A stretch of DNA of 64,000 bases from Undaria pinnatifida (GCA_012845835.1 JABAKD010000028.1:2754242-2818241), one strand, 5' to 3'; counted from the first letter of the stretch, positions 22,901-62,951 are shown. The notes: generated by a model not told the origin, from the letters alone. Program-made: numbers and translations.

Positions 22901-25900
22901 TATTGTTTTCACAAATTGTTTGTTTTTGTTGTGCAAGGGCTCCAAGATTAGAGTTTTGGTTCTCCGTTTGCAAGTTCTTGGTTTTTGCCCTCAAAGGAGT
23001 CCTCCTACCTCCCGCTTTGTTTTTGTTTTTTTGCGCGCATTTTCCAGGTCGCGAGACGCCAACGTCATTCAAGCTGAAGCCGTTGTGGGTGGCTCCGCTT
23101 TGTCCCGCGTTCTAGGTCAGACGTTGAAGGAGGTCGACGGAGCGGGTGAGTCGAGGCCGATACTGATAAGAACGTGACAGCTAACGCTCTAAATCGAAGA
23201 TGTGGGTTGACGGTCTAGTGTTGTCCCGTCACGGCGTCGTTAGACGTAATATACTTTTTTAGTATTTGAAGCGGTTCTTGACGGTTGTCCGTCAACAGTC
23301 AAGAGTGCCGCCAAGCGAGATATTTGCTCTTAATAAACGCATAGACCTCTAAAAGCGTCTGTTTGTAACCCTTAACCGTTGTAAAACTCAAAACAGACGC
23401 ACGCTACGGCAGAGACGCACAATTTTTGTTTTCTGAGGGTGATCACTTGAGAAGCTCTATACCCCAACCAACAAAGTGATTTTGAGAATATGAAAGTGCG
23501 ACCCGAGGAAAAATCTCGCTTCTTAGGTACAAAAACGAAAAATAAATAAATAAATTAAAAAAAAAGGGTGATTTCCAGCGGTACTGGGTTTTTACGGAGT
23601 CCCGAAATTCAGAAACACAAAAATGTATAAAAATGCTATACCAGGTATTCCTCTATCGTAGCAGGCGTCAACATGTATTCCACACTAATTTTAAGTAGAT
23701 TGTTCCCCAAAAATGCCGGTGCACTTGTCAAGGGGTTAACGTCTACTGGTACCTGATATCAATTTGGACGCATATGTAAGGACCGTGTGTTGTTCATGTT
23801 AGTACCCGAACGACCACTATGTTTTTGTCCAGAGTAGTAGACCCGCATAAGTGGCACGACGGGGGTGGGGTGCTTCCATGGGGGGCGAGCGGAGTCGCGC
23901 TTGGATGAGGTTGCTTGCTCGCGTGTGTTGAGGCCTGTACCGGCTCTCTCTTCCCTCGCTCCGGGTTGCAGCTACTACTGACCCTGATCCCCCTCGCTCT
24001 TTGATTGTTTCGACACTGCACACGGACCACAAGCGAGCCTGCGTTACCAACGCCCTATAATACAGTCACAACTGACCCCTCCCCCTTCCCTGTTTGGTCA
24101 TTATTCATGACCGAGGCCCCCTTCCCCCTCTCCCTCCGCCCCTCCTTGTGTGGACACTGTTCCCCCTCCCTCCTTCCTCCTTCCCTCCCTCCCACGCTCT
24201 GTGCACTGTACACGGGCTGGGCAGACGCTACGGCAGGGGGTGCCGGCGGATCGGACGGGGCCGCGACGGCGGTTGACATTGCTCGTCGGCGATTCTTGCC
24301 GCCGATGCGCCCGGATGCCTCGACGCCCGAGGGGGTCTACTGTGCGAGTGACATCGCGGGGGAGCAGGAGTTGCAGTTGATGGGGAGACAGGTCGACAGA
24401 TGGGCGGAGGCTTGCGAGGTACGTGAGGTTGGTGGGGTAGCGGAGGGAGGGGTAGAAGATCGAGGAGAGAGGTTAAGGAGTTTGGCGGGGGGAAGCAGAA
24501 GTTGCAGTTGATGGGCAGGCAGGTAGATGGATGGACGGAGGCTTGTGAGGTACGGGGGGGTTTCCATGGTGGCGGGTTTGGCTGTCTAAAGAGGGGGGGG
24601 GGGGGGAGAGTTGCAGCCGATGAGCAGGCAGGTCGATAGATGGGCGGAGGCGTGCGAGGTACTGAGTTGCCGTGGTGGTACGTTGGGTTGTCCAGCAGGA
24701 GGGTGGAGGGGGCGAGGAAGGAAACGTTGGAGGATCGTGGAAGTTTGGTCACAAAATCTCATGACTATATGATATATGTTCACGCAGTCGTCGCCCGAGG
24801 TACTTGAAGCGAGCACTGTCGTCAGGCAAGGTGCCGGCCTGCGGTCAACAACTAGGTACCGGTACAGGTTTCTCTTTTTTTCGTGCGGAGTTGTACTGCC
24901 GTATGCATATTTGTCCACCTCAAAAACGGGTTTTATACTGTCCGCGCACAGACTGACTAACATTGCCCTGTTGACCCTGGTACAAGCTACGCTGTAGTTC
25001 CAAGGGGAGTCGCCGACCTATATCCTTAATAAGGACACACACCCAGTAATACGCGTGATCGGAGTATCACACACAGCTTGCAAAGATGAATTTCGACACA
25101 ATCTTCCATCTCACAGCTGGACTGTATTTTTATTTTTTTAGTGTATTGTCGGGATCGTTTTGGTATGCGGCCGTCAGATTACTGTGTTCGATGTGACACT
25201 TTCTCGAGCGTGCACTGCTGTTCACTTTGTTTTGGTCGGAATACTTTCATCTGAAACCGTCGGATAATGTTGCGTTCGTTTTGGCCGTGTCATGTCTCTT
25301 CTTTACCTCCTTTGCCTCTGGGCACAGTTAATCTCCCTACTCTAATACCAAGTGATCTATCTCCAAAAACGTGAGTGCAGTTCAAAACCTTAAAGCGCCT
25401 TTTACACTCTGAATCAATTCTTGGCTGGTTTTGTTTTTGCAGGGTGGCTTGCAGCAGTGGGTGCACCAGTTCGCCGAGCGGCCGAGAGACGACTGCCCCA
25501 AGTTCGTGAGCAACCGCCTGACGCTGCTCTTAGACCTCGGCGAGGCAAAGCAGAAGACGAGGCTTCTGCAGGTGGGAAGTGGGCCTTCCCGATCATTGTT
25601 ATGCTGTTGTTGTTGGTGGTGGTGTTGCTCTCACATGAACGTATCGCCATGATCGAATACGTTAGTCCCAGGACAGGCTCCAATATTCTCTGGAGTAGAA
25701 CAACTTAGGAGCACAAAGCAAAAACGATGCACTTCACTGAAGCAAGCCATATGGTATAATATTTTGCATCAGGCCTAGAAATAAAAGTGAAATCGGAAAT
25801 CAGCGTACGTACGTATAAGATGCATACGTACATATTTTGTAAGACTCGCAACTGAGATGGGGTCGGGGTGGGGGTGGCTTGCTTGGCCTGCTTGGCTTGC

Positions 25901-28900
25901 TTGACCTGTTTGCCTGTTTGCTTGTGCGCCTGTTTGCTTGTTTGCTTGATCGCCTGCTTGCTTGAGTTGTCCACCCGACCCGACCCGACCCGACCCGATC
26001 CGACTCGCCCCGCCCGTCGCCTCTCATATTTTCCTCGCTCGGTGGACATCGCCATTCACGCCTTGCCATGCCTTGGCATGACGCCGACACGACACATCGC
26101 GCTTCGTTGCGTGACTTGATCTGCAGCTTTTATACTTGAGACACATGTGCGCGTTTCATCGCACGCCGAATGTGCTCAAGGGCACGCCTTCGCAGCTTGC
26201 CACCAAGCACGACATCCCCGAAGTGATCCTTCGAAAGCTCTTGGAGGTGACTTGGGGGCGCTGGAGGGAGGGAGGGAAGGGGGAGGGAAGGGGGGGGGGG
26301 GGGGGGGAGGCACGAGTAATTATTATCAAAGTAAAAATTAGCTGTGTTTTCTTTCTTTTATTTGGGGGGGGGGGGGGGGGAACACGAGGGGCTTTTAACA
26401 AAGAAAAGGTGTTGTAGTTTATTTTTGTTGAGTTATCTTGTGTGTTGACCATAGAGAGATATGCATACGGCGCACCGCGGCCCTTATCTCTTTTTTCCGT
26501 CCTGCTCTTTACCCTTCCCGCATAGAGCTCTGTGACGCCAAATCGGATGATGTGCATACGTCGAGGCTAGACTCCCTTTTTTTCCGTATACCAGTGCCCG
26601 TGGCCCAATGTGCAGCCTAAAAGTAGGTCGACAGCCAGAGCGTGCGTGGCAGCCCCCCAATACCCAACCGCCATGACAAATTTGGGGATAAAACATGCGC
26701 AAAGAAATGGCAGAAAGTCACAATCCTGTACTACTTCGAAGTATCAATTACACACTGATATACCTGGTATTAATAGTATGATATCGAACTGGCGAAAAAA
26801 ATGTTGTTGGTAACTAACATTCTATCATTATAACACGACGCTGATGCAATTGGGGACAATTTTTGCGCAAAAACAAATATTGCAGAAGTTCACGGTGTGC
26901 GAGTCGCGGGAGCGCGGAGGGTTGGGCACCTACGTGCGCACGAAGACTTTGAAGAACCAGCTGGTGGTGCACGCCCTTTGCCTTGCGTTGGTGCTGGAGG
27001 GATGCCGTATGGAGTTCGAGGTGCTGGCATTAGACCTCAGGCTGTCGGTGGCAGAGACCAGAGCGATGCTCAGGGAGCTGGTGAGTCAACGCGTGTGTTT
27101 TACGTATGATGACACGATTCCTCAATCTCTGGCGGAAGTAACTTTCCGCCGGTCACATCATGAAACCCTTACTCCCGTATACACTAGGTACGGCCCTTGC
27201 AGCAGTAGGTAAATCAGTAGGTGCAGTAGGTACGGATAAGCGTAGCGCAGAGAGGATCCCGAGCGACGTGGTGTGTGGCGTTGAGCCGCTGTCAGGGGCA
27301 CCTTTTGTTATGTGGGGCAAGGAGAGAGCCTTCCTCACGAGTAGGCAGGGAAATAGAGAGTGGTGGAGAGCATCGTGAAACGTCTCTCGACCTCGGCGTA
27401 TCGATCTCGTTATGTACCGAACACGGTAGAGGTTCCTCTATAGTGTCGGTTGAGTAGTGCAGATTGCCCGCTGTAGTGCCGGTTTACGCTATTGTTCCAG
27501 TTGCCGCTATAGTGCCGATATTTCCGGCTGGCACATACCAACACTATAGAGGGACGGACCACTACTGTATGGCAGTTTGCTCGGAAGATCCTCAGATAGG
27601 CTAGCTACCGGTTGCTGTATCTTCCATCTTCCAATGGCGCACGTGCGACGGTCGAGCTACAAACCTTTCTCAGAAATTGTCCTCCACAGATAGCTGGTCA
27701 ATCCGCACATCGGACAGATCGCGATATATATCATATAGATCCTTTATCCGTCGTCATGGGATTTTGCGCATGATCTATGTAGTACAGATCCAACACAGGA
27801 AACATGTGTTGAGTCATGCAGATCATTCAGATCGTCTGCCCCCCCCCGAGAACAGGAACTATAGGCCATGCAGGTCATTTTAGACCAGGAATCTGTCGTC
27901 CCTGAATGACACAGATTGTTAATAATTAATAGGGATCTGATCTGTCCCATGTGTGTCAATGTTACACCAGGTGTACCATGCAGATGTTGTAGAAGTTTGG
28001 TGTTAGCAATTGTTTGTATTCGTAATAGAGCTCTGACAGATGTAACTACCCGTTCCTGACGAGTCCCTGGACCCCCCCTTCCACTCACTTCCGCCGCTCC
28101 GTATCGCACACTTTCCCATCCAAGTACTTTTGTTTTGCTGCTCGGTTAAAAACACCAGGGTACCTGACAGGTTGGTGTTTAGCTTGCAATCAACATTTAT
28201 GCACAGCTCTGATATCTGTACCTCCTATGAATACCACTCCCTGACCCCTCCCTCCCCCTCCTCTCCATTCCGTCTCTCCGTCTGGAAATGTTTCCAACCA
28301 TGTTCTTTCGTTTTCCTTCTTCCGGCGTTGCGGTCACCATTGGGGTACCGCTGGGTTACCATTGGGGTACCGCTGGTTGTGTTACCACTGGGTTACCATT
28401 GGGGTACCATTGGGTAACTATTGGGTTACCGTTCATTGGGTTACCGTTGGGTTACTATTGGGTTAACGTTGGGATGCCGTTGGGTTACCATTGGGTTACC
28501 ATTGGGGTGCCGTTGGGTTACCATTGGATTACCGCTGGGTTACCGTCGGGTTATCGTCGGATCACCGTCGGGTTACCGTTGGGTTACCGTTATACAGGGT
28601 TGTACGGCGAGCAACAGCACAGCGCAGTTGAAGCTTCCCCTGGTTTTCCCTCGCTCTCGCAAGGCGAAACGCAAGTCCTAGACAGGGGGTGCATGCCAAA
28701 GACGTCTGCTTTTACTGTAGCCAGTTGTTCTTCTGCTGCTAGTGTACTGCTACTGCCTTTCGTCGGACTCCGGGTCTTGATTTAGTGTTTTGTTGTAGGA
28801 CTGCAGGGACCCGTCGTTGGCACGTATCAGTGTACGAATGGGCTGCGTTGTCCGCAAAAGGATCGTGTGGTGAGGTTGAAGCTTCCTGGGCTTTATACGG

Positions 28901-29064
28901 GTCATGACCTGACCCGTGGATTGGGTCAGAAAGTCTCGCGGGTCGAGTCGGGTCGGATCAGGCCAGGAGGTGTCCGAAATCTCACGGGTTGGGTCGGGGT
29001 CACGCTGCCCCAGCCCGACCCGCGAGCAGTCACCCGATCCGTGGAAAGCCCTGGGAGTTTGTAA
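19997..29064 (+). CDS. RPA49: RNA polymerase I subunit A49 (RPA49/PAF53 family)
   Basis: A49 pairs with A34.5 on RNA polymerase I and aids rRNA initiation and elongation in the nucleolus. Exons: 19997-20352 (Lys/Ser-rich start, then VSFANQ-like SFANQTVPHDMSALKF), 22277-22474 (FLVGVEDVESG...FGSKKKKA), 23048-23145 (SRDANVIQAEAVVGG), 24237-24418 (LPPMRPDASTPEGVY, ending RWAEACE), 25443-25571 (PKFVSNRLTLLLDL), 26127-26246, 26886-27080 (YVRTKTLKNQLVVHALCLAL, then a winged-helix-like LRLSVAETRAMLREL), and a last exon from 28807. All internal phases agree. The order (N-terminal dimerisation domain, linker, C-terminal winged helices) fits the family. The 3' end is ambiguous. The acceptor before 28807 gives a frame with DRVVRLKLP that runs into a MITE and stops at 29064; an acceptor 7 bases earlier stops at 28873. 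A possible TATA-like box lies at about 19848-19862. Confidence 0.87.
21255..21450 (+). mobile_element. SINE family B, headless copy
   Basis: It matches the body of the 8597 copy: ATGAAGGCAATCACTGTAG, a G-rich stretch, ACATCTGAGTTACGAAAAAG, then GCGAAGATAGTGCGAAG. It lies in RPA49 intron 1. Confidence 0.55.
24362..24658 (+). repeat. three copies of the RPA49 exon 4 end with donor
   Basis: True exon end 24362-24418, copy 2 at 24490-24549 and copy 3 at 24601-24658. Each encodes a version of LQLMGRQVDRWAEACE and is followed by GTACG or GTACT. Copies 2 and 3 have no stop in the exon's frame, but read-through from the true exon into copy 2 is not open. Confidence 0.85.
24895..25145 (+). repeat. 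AGCTTGCAAAGATGAG-core element, about 250 bp
   Basis: The same order as 42240-42480: GGGTTTTATACTGTCCGCGC, CCCTGTTGACCCTGG, GGGAGTCGCCGACC, then GATCGGAGTATCACACACAG and the core, ending CACAGCTGG. It lies in RPA49 intron 4. Confidence 0.65.
27425..27560. mobile_element. MITE, CTATAGTGCCGG family
   Basis: About 130 bp with terminal inverted repeats TCCTCTATAGTGTCGGTT and (reverse complement of the right end) TCCCTCTATAGTGTTGGT. The interior repeats GCTATAGTGCCG. It is one of the cleanest copies. Confidence 0.7.
27690..27980. mobile_element. GATC-rich dispersed element
   Basis: Dense AGATC/GATCT words, with CATGCAGATCATTCAGATC and a central CATGTGTTGAG. It shares order with 36915-37110, 43485-43760, 49378-49625, 50660-51165 and 55710-55965. 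Confidence 0.55.
28335..28595 (+). repeat. GGTTACCATTGG minisatellite
   Basis: More than 20 imperfect units of about 10-12 bp (TTGGGTTACCA / TTGGGGTACCG) lie in the last RPA49 intron. Confidence 0.85.
28886..29053. mobile_element. hAT-like MITE at the RPA49 3' end
   Basis: Ends CTGGGCTTTATACGGGTC and GTGGAAAGCCCTG. Flanking 8-mers GAAGCTTC (28878) and GGAGTTTG (29054) match at 5 of 8. In the preferred last-exon frame the element is open throughout and a TAA follows at 29062. Confidence 0.7.
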
Positions 29065-29524
29065 CCTGGTGAAGGCACTGCTTGCCTAGGGTAGTACGGA
29101 CGGTGTGTGCTCAGAGTGTACTCTGGGATGTGACCGGGCAGAAAACAGCGTGAGAGATGACTGCGGACGATGTTAATTTTATCAGCGATTGGGAGTCGAG
29201 AGCGGGGAAAGCGATTGGGAGTCGAGAACGGGGAGGGGGGAAGCTAATTATTCTGGCGGGGGTGGGGGGGGGGGGAGTTGTTGCTGTATCCGTGTGTGTT
29301 GGGGGGTATTTTTGCTTGGGGAGGGGGAGTTGTTGCTGTGTCCGTACCGAGGAATCGAGTGGAGTGGAGTAGAATGGAGTGCTTTGGGGGCCCTGCGCGC
29401 CCTTGGCGTCCTGATTTGCTGCATGTCGGGTTTTGTCCCAAAAAACGTAGTTGCAGTTTAAAAGGGATTACACTACAGCAGGTCAAGGACGAATGTTCGA
29501 TTCGATCAATAGTCGACAGCCATC

Positions 29525-29680
29525 ATATCGCACACTAATTCCAAGTAGTTGTCCCCAAACGAGGGTGCCCTTCGGAAGGGATTAACCCCTTTAGATCCCC
29601 CGAACCCCTCCCTATACTAAATCCAATTAATTTTGTCCCCAAAAACGGGTCCAGTTGTAAAAAGGTTAAAGTGGTCACGA
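29525..29680. repeat. GGGGACAAA-core repeats, two copies
   Basis: CACACTAATTCCAAGTAGTT then GTCCCCAAA..GGGTGC, and a second copy with AATCCAATTAATTTTGTCCCC. Other copies lie near 21800, 23690, 25340, 44345, 44510, 44700, 45470, 45860, 49935, 58480 and 61375. Confidence 0.6.
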
Positions 29681-29974
29681 ACCAATATTCGATTGTTCGA
29701 TCAAAAGCCTAGATCCACGCTGTCCCGTTGATTCAGAAGTCGAAATCCATGCTTGGCAACTAGCGAGTGCTACCGTCAGATGCACCAAAGCCATAAAACG
29801 GTATACCGTTGGTTTTTATTAACTGGTATTTAGTAGCGCATTCGCCCAAACGTTGCGTTCATGCCTACGCGGCTTCAAGCCGGGGCCGAAGGCACGACCA
29901 GCATATCCTATTTATACGCAAAACAAAAGCCTCAACATATTCAATACTCTACCGTGTGCTACTGCATACAGTAT

Positions 29975-30175
29975 TCGTCCCTCTATAGTGCCGGCTGGGT
30001 AGTGCGTAGCGCCGGCTGAGTAGTGCCGGTTTCCCGCTATAGTGCCTGTGACATAGCTTGACACAGATAGGATCAATCAGTAGTGGCAGTAAGCGGAGTA
30101 GGGCCGGTTGCCGCTGTAGTGCCGGTGTTCCCGGCTGGCACATACCGGCACTGTATAGACCCTGGAGATTTTCCA
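29975..30175. mobile_element. MITE, CTATAGTGCCGG family
   Basis: Left end GTCCCTCTATAGTGCCGGCT, right end CATACCGGCACTGTATAGAC, with internal AGTGCCGGT repeats. It is about 200 bp and intergenic. Confidence 0.65.
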
Positions 30176-30534
30176 ACCGGGCATTATGAGCAAAACAAAA
30201 TTGCTCTGCAACGAATGGCCTCACAAGCACTTCAAACCTATCCTACAAAGAGTGCCGCGCTGAAAAGCGATCCTTGGAGGGATTTCGCTCGACTACGCAA
30301 GAGTGCGTCATATTGGGTGTATGTACTCTCTGTAGATCTAGGTCCTATGTACGTGTGAGGACCTGTTAAGTGCGTACCAGGTGGACCGCAATACGAAACG
30401 TCTACAAACAGTGCTTCACATTCGATATTTCGCCCGCACTACCTTGATTTTTTCTTGCGCCAATCAGCCAACAGCCTAGGCTTGTAACCCAAGACACCTG
30501 GACCGTAACCCAAGACACCTGGACCGATCCCCCA

Positions 30535-30840
30535 ACCCACCCACCCACCCACCCGCATATCCACACAACCACAGATCCAACCACCCCATTCACCCGCCAA
30601 CCACCCCAACCACCCCACCCACCCGCCTACCACCCCACCCACCCGCCAACCACCCCACCCACCCGCCAACCACCCCACCCACCCGCCAACCACCCCACTC
30701 ACCCACCCCCCCGCCAACCACCCCACTCACCACCCCACTCACCACCCCACTCACCCATCCACTCACCCACCCACTCACCCACCCCACTCACCCACCCACT
30801 CACCCACCCCACTCACCCACCCCACTCACCCACCATCTCA
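30535..30840. repeat. CCACCCACC minisatellite
   Basis: Long run of CCACCCACCCGCCAAC and CACCCCACTCAC units. All open frames across it are Gly/Trp/Val repeats and not genes. Confidence 0.9.
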
Positions 30841-33800
30841 TCCACCAACTCACCCACAACAAACCAAAAAAAGACAAGTACATATTGCACCCCAAAACGC
30901 AAACAACATACGGTCCTCATCCCAAAAAAGAAAACAGCATGCCCCCCACCGCACAGCAAACCAAACCACATACCCTCACCTCCCAAAAAGAGAAAACGAC
31001 GAAACTCGCCCAGTGCCTTGAGAGCTCTCACACTCTAGTCTAACGCGGCATGCCTGCGGAAATTTTTTGCAAGCCCGCCCGGGGCACCTCCCGTGTCTAC
31101 CCTCCAAGCCGAGTTGCTTCGAACAGCAAGCACCCCCGGCCGCGTCTCTCGCCGAGATCATGGCTACCATTAATATTAATACTACATACATCGATCGCTC
31201 TCCGAATTGATACATAAACTGTGGGGGTTTCCGCGTAGTTCGGGGAGGGTGGAGTCAGCTGCTCGCACCTAACCCTAGTACTAAGCGAAACCAAAGCAAG
31301 AGCAGCGCAGGCAGCGTTGTTTCAAACCAAGGTAGCCCCAAGCGCTCTAGTCTCTAGGCAGCGCTCTTGCTCCAGTCTTTAGGCAACGCCCTTGTCATAG
31401 CTCCAGTCTCTTAGGCAGACAAAGACTACGGTATGCTATTAGTACGGGGGGATGTCATGATGTGGTATGAGATGAATCCCCCTTTTTTCAAAACCGGGTG
31501 TTCACCACCACCACGAGTAACTCTAACAGTACCTCACTTGCAAGAGGGTGACTTCAGGGTATTTTTTAGGCGCAGCGTACCTTGACATTCCATTGCGGAG
31601 ATGCGGATCTCACGATTTTAACGGCACGAAAGATTTCAAGGTCGGGAAGGAACCGAGCGGTTACTCGCGCGAGTGTCCCCGAGTGACAACAAAAGCAAGC
31701 TCCGAAAAGTGAACCCTTTACCGTGGCCGTGCGCGGCAGGGGAGGGAGGGGCTTGTACCTTGTATGCCTCTTGTTTTACTCCTGCGCGCAACAGCGCTAC
31801 ATCGAGTTCACAATTCCTTTAGCTAACCCTCCAGTTGACGTTAACGTGTCCACAGGCCTGAAGCTATTTATACCGCACTACCGTGTAGGGCCTTTCCTGC
31901 CAACCTCAACCCAATGCTTCAAGCAGGTGCACAACACGCTCAAACCTTCACCTGCCCATTGCGCCGAAATCAACAACCCGCGCGATACTTGTACATTTCA
32001 TTTCCGGATGGATACGTGCCTTTTCCCGGCAAGCACACACGAATCGGGCCGCGTGATCGCGGAGAATCAAAACCTCCTATTCAGCTTGCACACAAGCAAG
32101 CGTGCTATGCCCCCCCCCCCCCCCCCCCCCCCACGTGTTTGACAAATCGTCGATATATCAGCCAAAACACGACCAGCCAACATCCACCAAGCCAATCAAT
32201 CAAATCAACCGATCAATCAATTGACTGATCAACCAACTAGCCAATATCTACCAGGCCAATCAATCAAGCAAGCACGCTAGTCAATCAACATCAATCAAGC
32301 CAATCAATCAATCAACCACTACCAATCAACCAATGAACCGACCAATCAACGACTCGATCAACGAATCAATCAATCAATCAATTAATCAACCAATTAACCA
32401 ATCGTTCAATCGCCAGTCAAGCCAATCAACCAAAATCGACCAATCGATCCAACCATTGCATCGCCCAACGCTAGGGAGGGGACAGACACTCAGTATCACC
32501 AGCGCTCGGTACGGTTATAACACGATGCCACATGAAAGTCAAGGTTGATACATAGTTTTTGACTTGATTTGATGGTCGCGAAGCAGCAGCAAATTCAGCA
32601 CCGGTTGTCTCCAGAAAGCAATTACGCCCCAACAACACCCGGGAGGGGGGGCAAATGCAATCAGCGCGATGTAGACCACAAGAGGCGACGAAGCAGAATC
32701 AAGTCAGCATCGGGTGTCTTAAGAACAACTCCTGAAGCGTTTTTTTCTTTCTATCCTCCGGCGGATGGGGAAATACAAAGCTTGAGCTCACCACACTTCC
32801 ACGTATTTTCATACGCGTCGTGTGTCGATCTAACTCAGTTGCTTTTGCAACCCAACGCTAGCTGGCGAACTCAGCGTTCCAAGAATTTGGGGGGTCCCAC
32901 CATTTTTTTTTTTGTTTGGGGGGGCGGGGGGGTGCAATCAGCAGGGGAGCCCACAAGAGGCCTACCCGAGCACGATGTATTTCGGCCAGTCACATTCACC
33001 CAAGAAGAATTGCCCCGTTTATGGCTTCACAAACACATGGTGCCACAATTCCGCATCCCTTTTCAGAAGAGACGAGAGAGCCTCGACACGCATCCACTTT
33101 TCCGAGAGGTCGTAGGGGGGGTATAGCTCATGTTTCTCAAGGTTCTAACATTAGATTTACACCTTCCACCCGAAAGAACAGGGAGGCATTTTCGATTATA
33201 ACAGCACGCGCAAAACCCCACAAAAAACACAATGGCATAGGAATTACAGCAACAGAAAATCTAAATTGTACAAAAATGCAATTGGAAATTGGACGACATT
33301 CTGCGGCCTTAAGAGCTGCAAAAATACATTTCTGAGGGCCCTCCCTCGAGGAGCTCTCTGTTCTTTACCCAAAGAACGTCAAATTCTGGAGAAAACCGTA
33401 TGTCCAACACGATGGATAATGTTTTACCTAGCTCAAGATTCCCCACCTCAAGTATAAATACCAATACTTACCATTATAGTGGACAAAAAATAAGACACCT
33501 CCCAATCAAAACTCACTCATATAGTATATTACGAGTACCAACAACGCAGCTTGCAAAGATGAGTATTGACCTGAAATTCGTCAAACTCACGGCTGGCGTC
33601 CTTGAAAATTAGTTATAAAATCTCACGGCCAAGGTATACACCGCAACAAAATCGACGAACAAAAAACATGTGGCATTCCGACGATTTTTGGTTAAGGAGC
33701 CCAATCATTCAGAAAAACAAAAAATCGAAAAAGTTGTACTCCTATCGTGGCACACGTCATCGCAACTGTAGTGGCTGCTTTTATCTCAGGTTCTGGAGCG

Positions 33801-33928
33801 CCCTCCGTCAGTTGGAAATAGGTGGTCCGAAAACTACTGCTCCTTCTTTTAGTGTTATCGCTTGGCGGTCTATTCAACGGAGTAATGGTGACGTTAAGCC
33901 AGACCGACCGACCCAATCAATCAGTCAG

Positions 33929-33980
<52 letters not shown>

Positions 33981-34340
33981 CCAATCAACTAATCCATCAA
34001 CCAAATCGCTGGTAGACCAAATAATCAAAAACAAGCAACCAATCAACAAATCATCCAGTCAAGCGATAAAAAACCATCGCGTGCTTGGCGGACTAGTCAA
34101 CGGAGTAAGGGTGACGCCTCGCCAAAACCGACCCATCCATCAACCAATCAATCAACCAAGCAGTCAAATAATTACTAGAATCAACCAATCAATCAATCAA
34201 CAAAATTATTCAGTCAAATAATGTTCAATCATATCAATCAACCACCCAACCAACCAGCCGACAAGTCAGCTACTAACCAGTCCATCAGCCAAAAGCTGAC
34301 CACACACAACCCCAACCAAACCCACCTACAACAATCCCAA
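30841..34340. other. intergenic repeat field
   Basis: No gene recognised. It includes a C homopolymer (about 32110-32132), a (AATC)n tract (about 32160-32460, 33915-33985, 34135-34205), the AGCTTGC-core repeat at 33530-33622, and a segment near 32750-32850 (TATCCTCCGGCGGATGGGG, then CACTTCCACGTATTTTCATA) that recurs at 41660-41790 and partly at 16558. A 140-codon plus-strand ORF at 31723-32142 begins with a hydrophobic stretch but runs into the C tract; I cannot assign it. Confidence 0.6.
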
Positions 34341-34344
34341 TCTA

Positions 34345-34745
34345 ATACTTGCACACTACCGCTGTAACCCACTAGCGCAGCCCTAATCCTCCCGACAGCT
34401 CAACGCCTAGCCCTGGGTGAGAGGCTTCCCGCTTATCACAGAAAAAGCCTCATTACTCCCAAACTAAAAACCACTTTCTCGACAGAAAATCAAGAGACAT
34501 TTTCGATGTTCACTTGGATATCCCCACGGTTCTGTAAACGGACATTCAGAGACGGCACGAATTGAAGCTACGACCGGCGAAAACGGCGAAAATGCTACAA
34601 CAGCAACCCCAATCCAAGCCCGCTACCGTGGTAACCTACTATTAATAACTTAATACCGGAGCCCGAAGCCTTCCGACTGATCTATGGCTAGCCCTAGGTG
34701 AGCCTCCGGCTGATCAAAGCAGAAAGACCCCATTGATCCCAACGT
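34345..34745 (-). pseudogene. two partial copies of the HECT gene's last exon tail
   Basis: Minus-strand segments near 34690-34640 (encoding [13 protein letters not shown] then stop) and 34430-34360 (more decayed) match the true end [12 protein letters not shown] and continue to match its 3' flank (AGTAGGTTA..ACGGCGGTAG). The two also share upstream sequence with each other. Confidence 0.7.
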
Positions 34746-35009
34746 ATACAGGATGTGAACAACGACTTTACTGCCTGCGTCGGCAATCAGTATTATACTG
34801 GACTGCATCAGTATACAAGTACTGGGTACCCCAGTTTTGAGAGCGCCCCGCGACAAGCCGAATACAAGCGCTCTGGACTACACATAATTGATATACGAGT
34901 ATGTAGTGCGAAACATCTAGCTGTTAGTATGGGCGGGACATGCCGATATGACCGCATCAAGCCCCGAATGCTCTTGTCCTCGGCGCTCTTAAATCGGGGG
35001 AGCCACTGT

Positions 35010-35235
35010 ACTGGATTTCATCAGTATACTGGATTGCATCAGTATACTGGATTGTCTCAGAATATTGGATTGCATCAGTATAACGGATTGCATCCGCACA
35101 CTGGATCGCATCAGCATACTGGATTGCATCAGTATGCCGGAGTGCACACATCAGTACATTGGATTACACGGTATATACTGGATTCCATCAGGAGCCTGGA
35201 TTGCATCAGTCTACTGGATTGCATCGGTACTGGAA
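35010..35235. repeat. 18-bp minisatellite ACTGGATTGCATCAGTAT
   Basis: About 11 imperfect units lie right after the HECT stop codon, probably in or near the 3' UTR. Confidence 0.85.
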
Positions 35236-35292
35236 TGGAGATATCACAATACAGATAGCAGTGTCAATCCACTACCGCCGTAAACTAACCTA

Positions 35293-62951
<27,659 letters not shown>

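Noticed and set aside
24005-24511. 168-codon plus-strand ORF taken as a whole gene
   Set aside because: Only 24237-24418 is an RPA49 exon. The rest is intron read-through.
30439-30787. Gly/Trp/Val-rich minus-strand proteins
   Set aside because: They are frames across the CCACCCACC minisatellite.
31723-32142. secreted-protein-like ORF
   Set aside because: The hydrophobic start is suggestive, but there is no recognised domain and the frame ends in a C homopolymer. I left it as an unassigned ORF in the region note.
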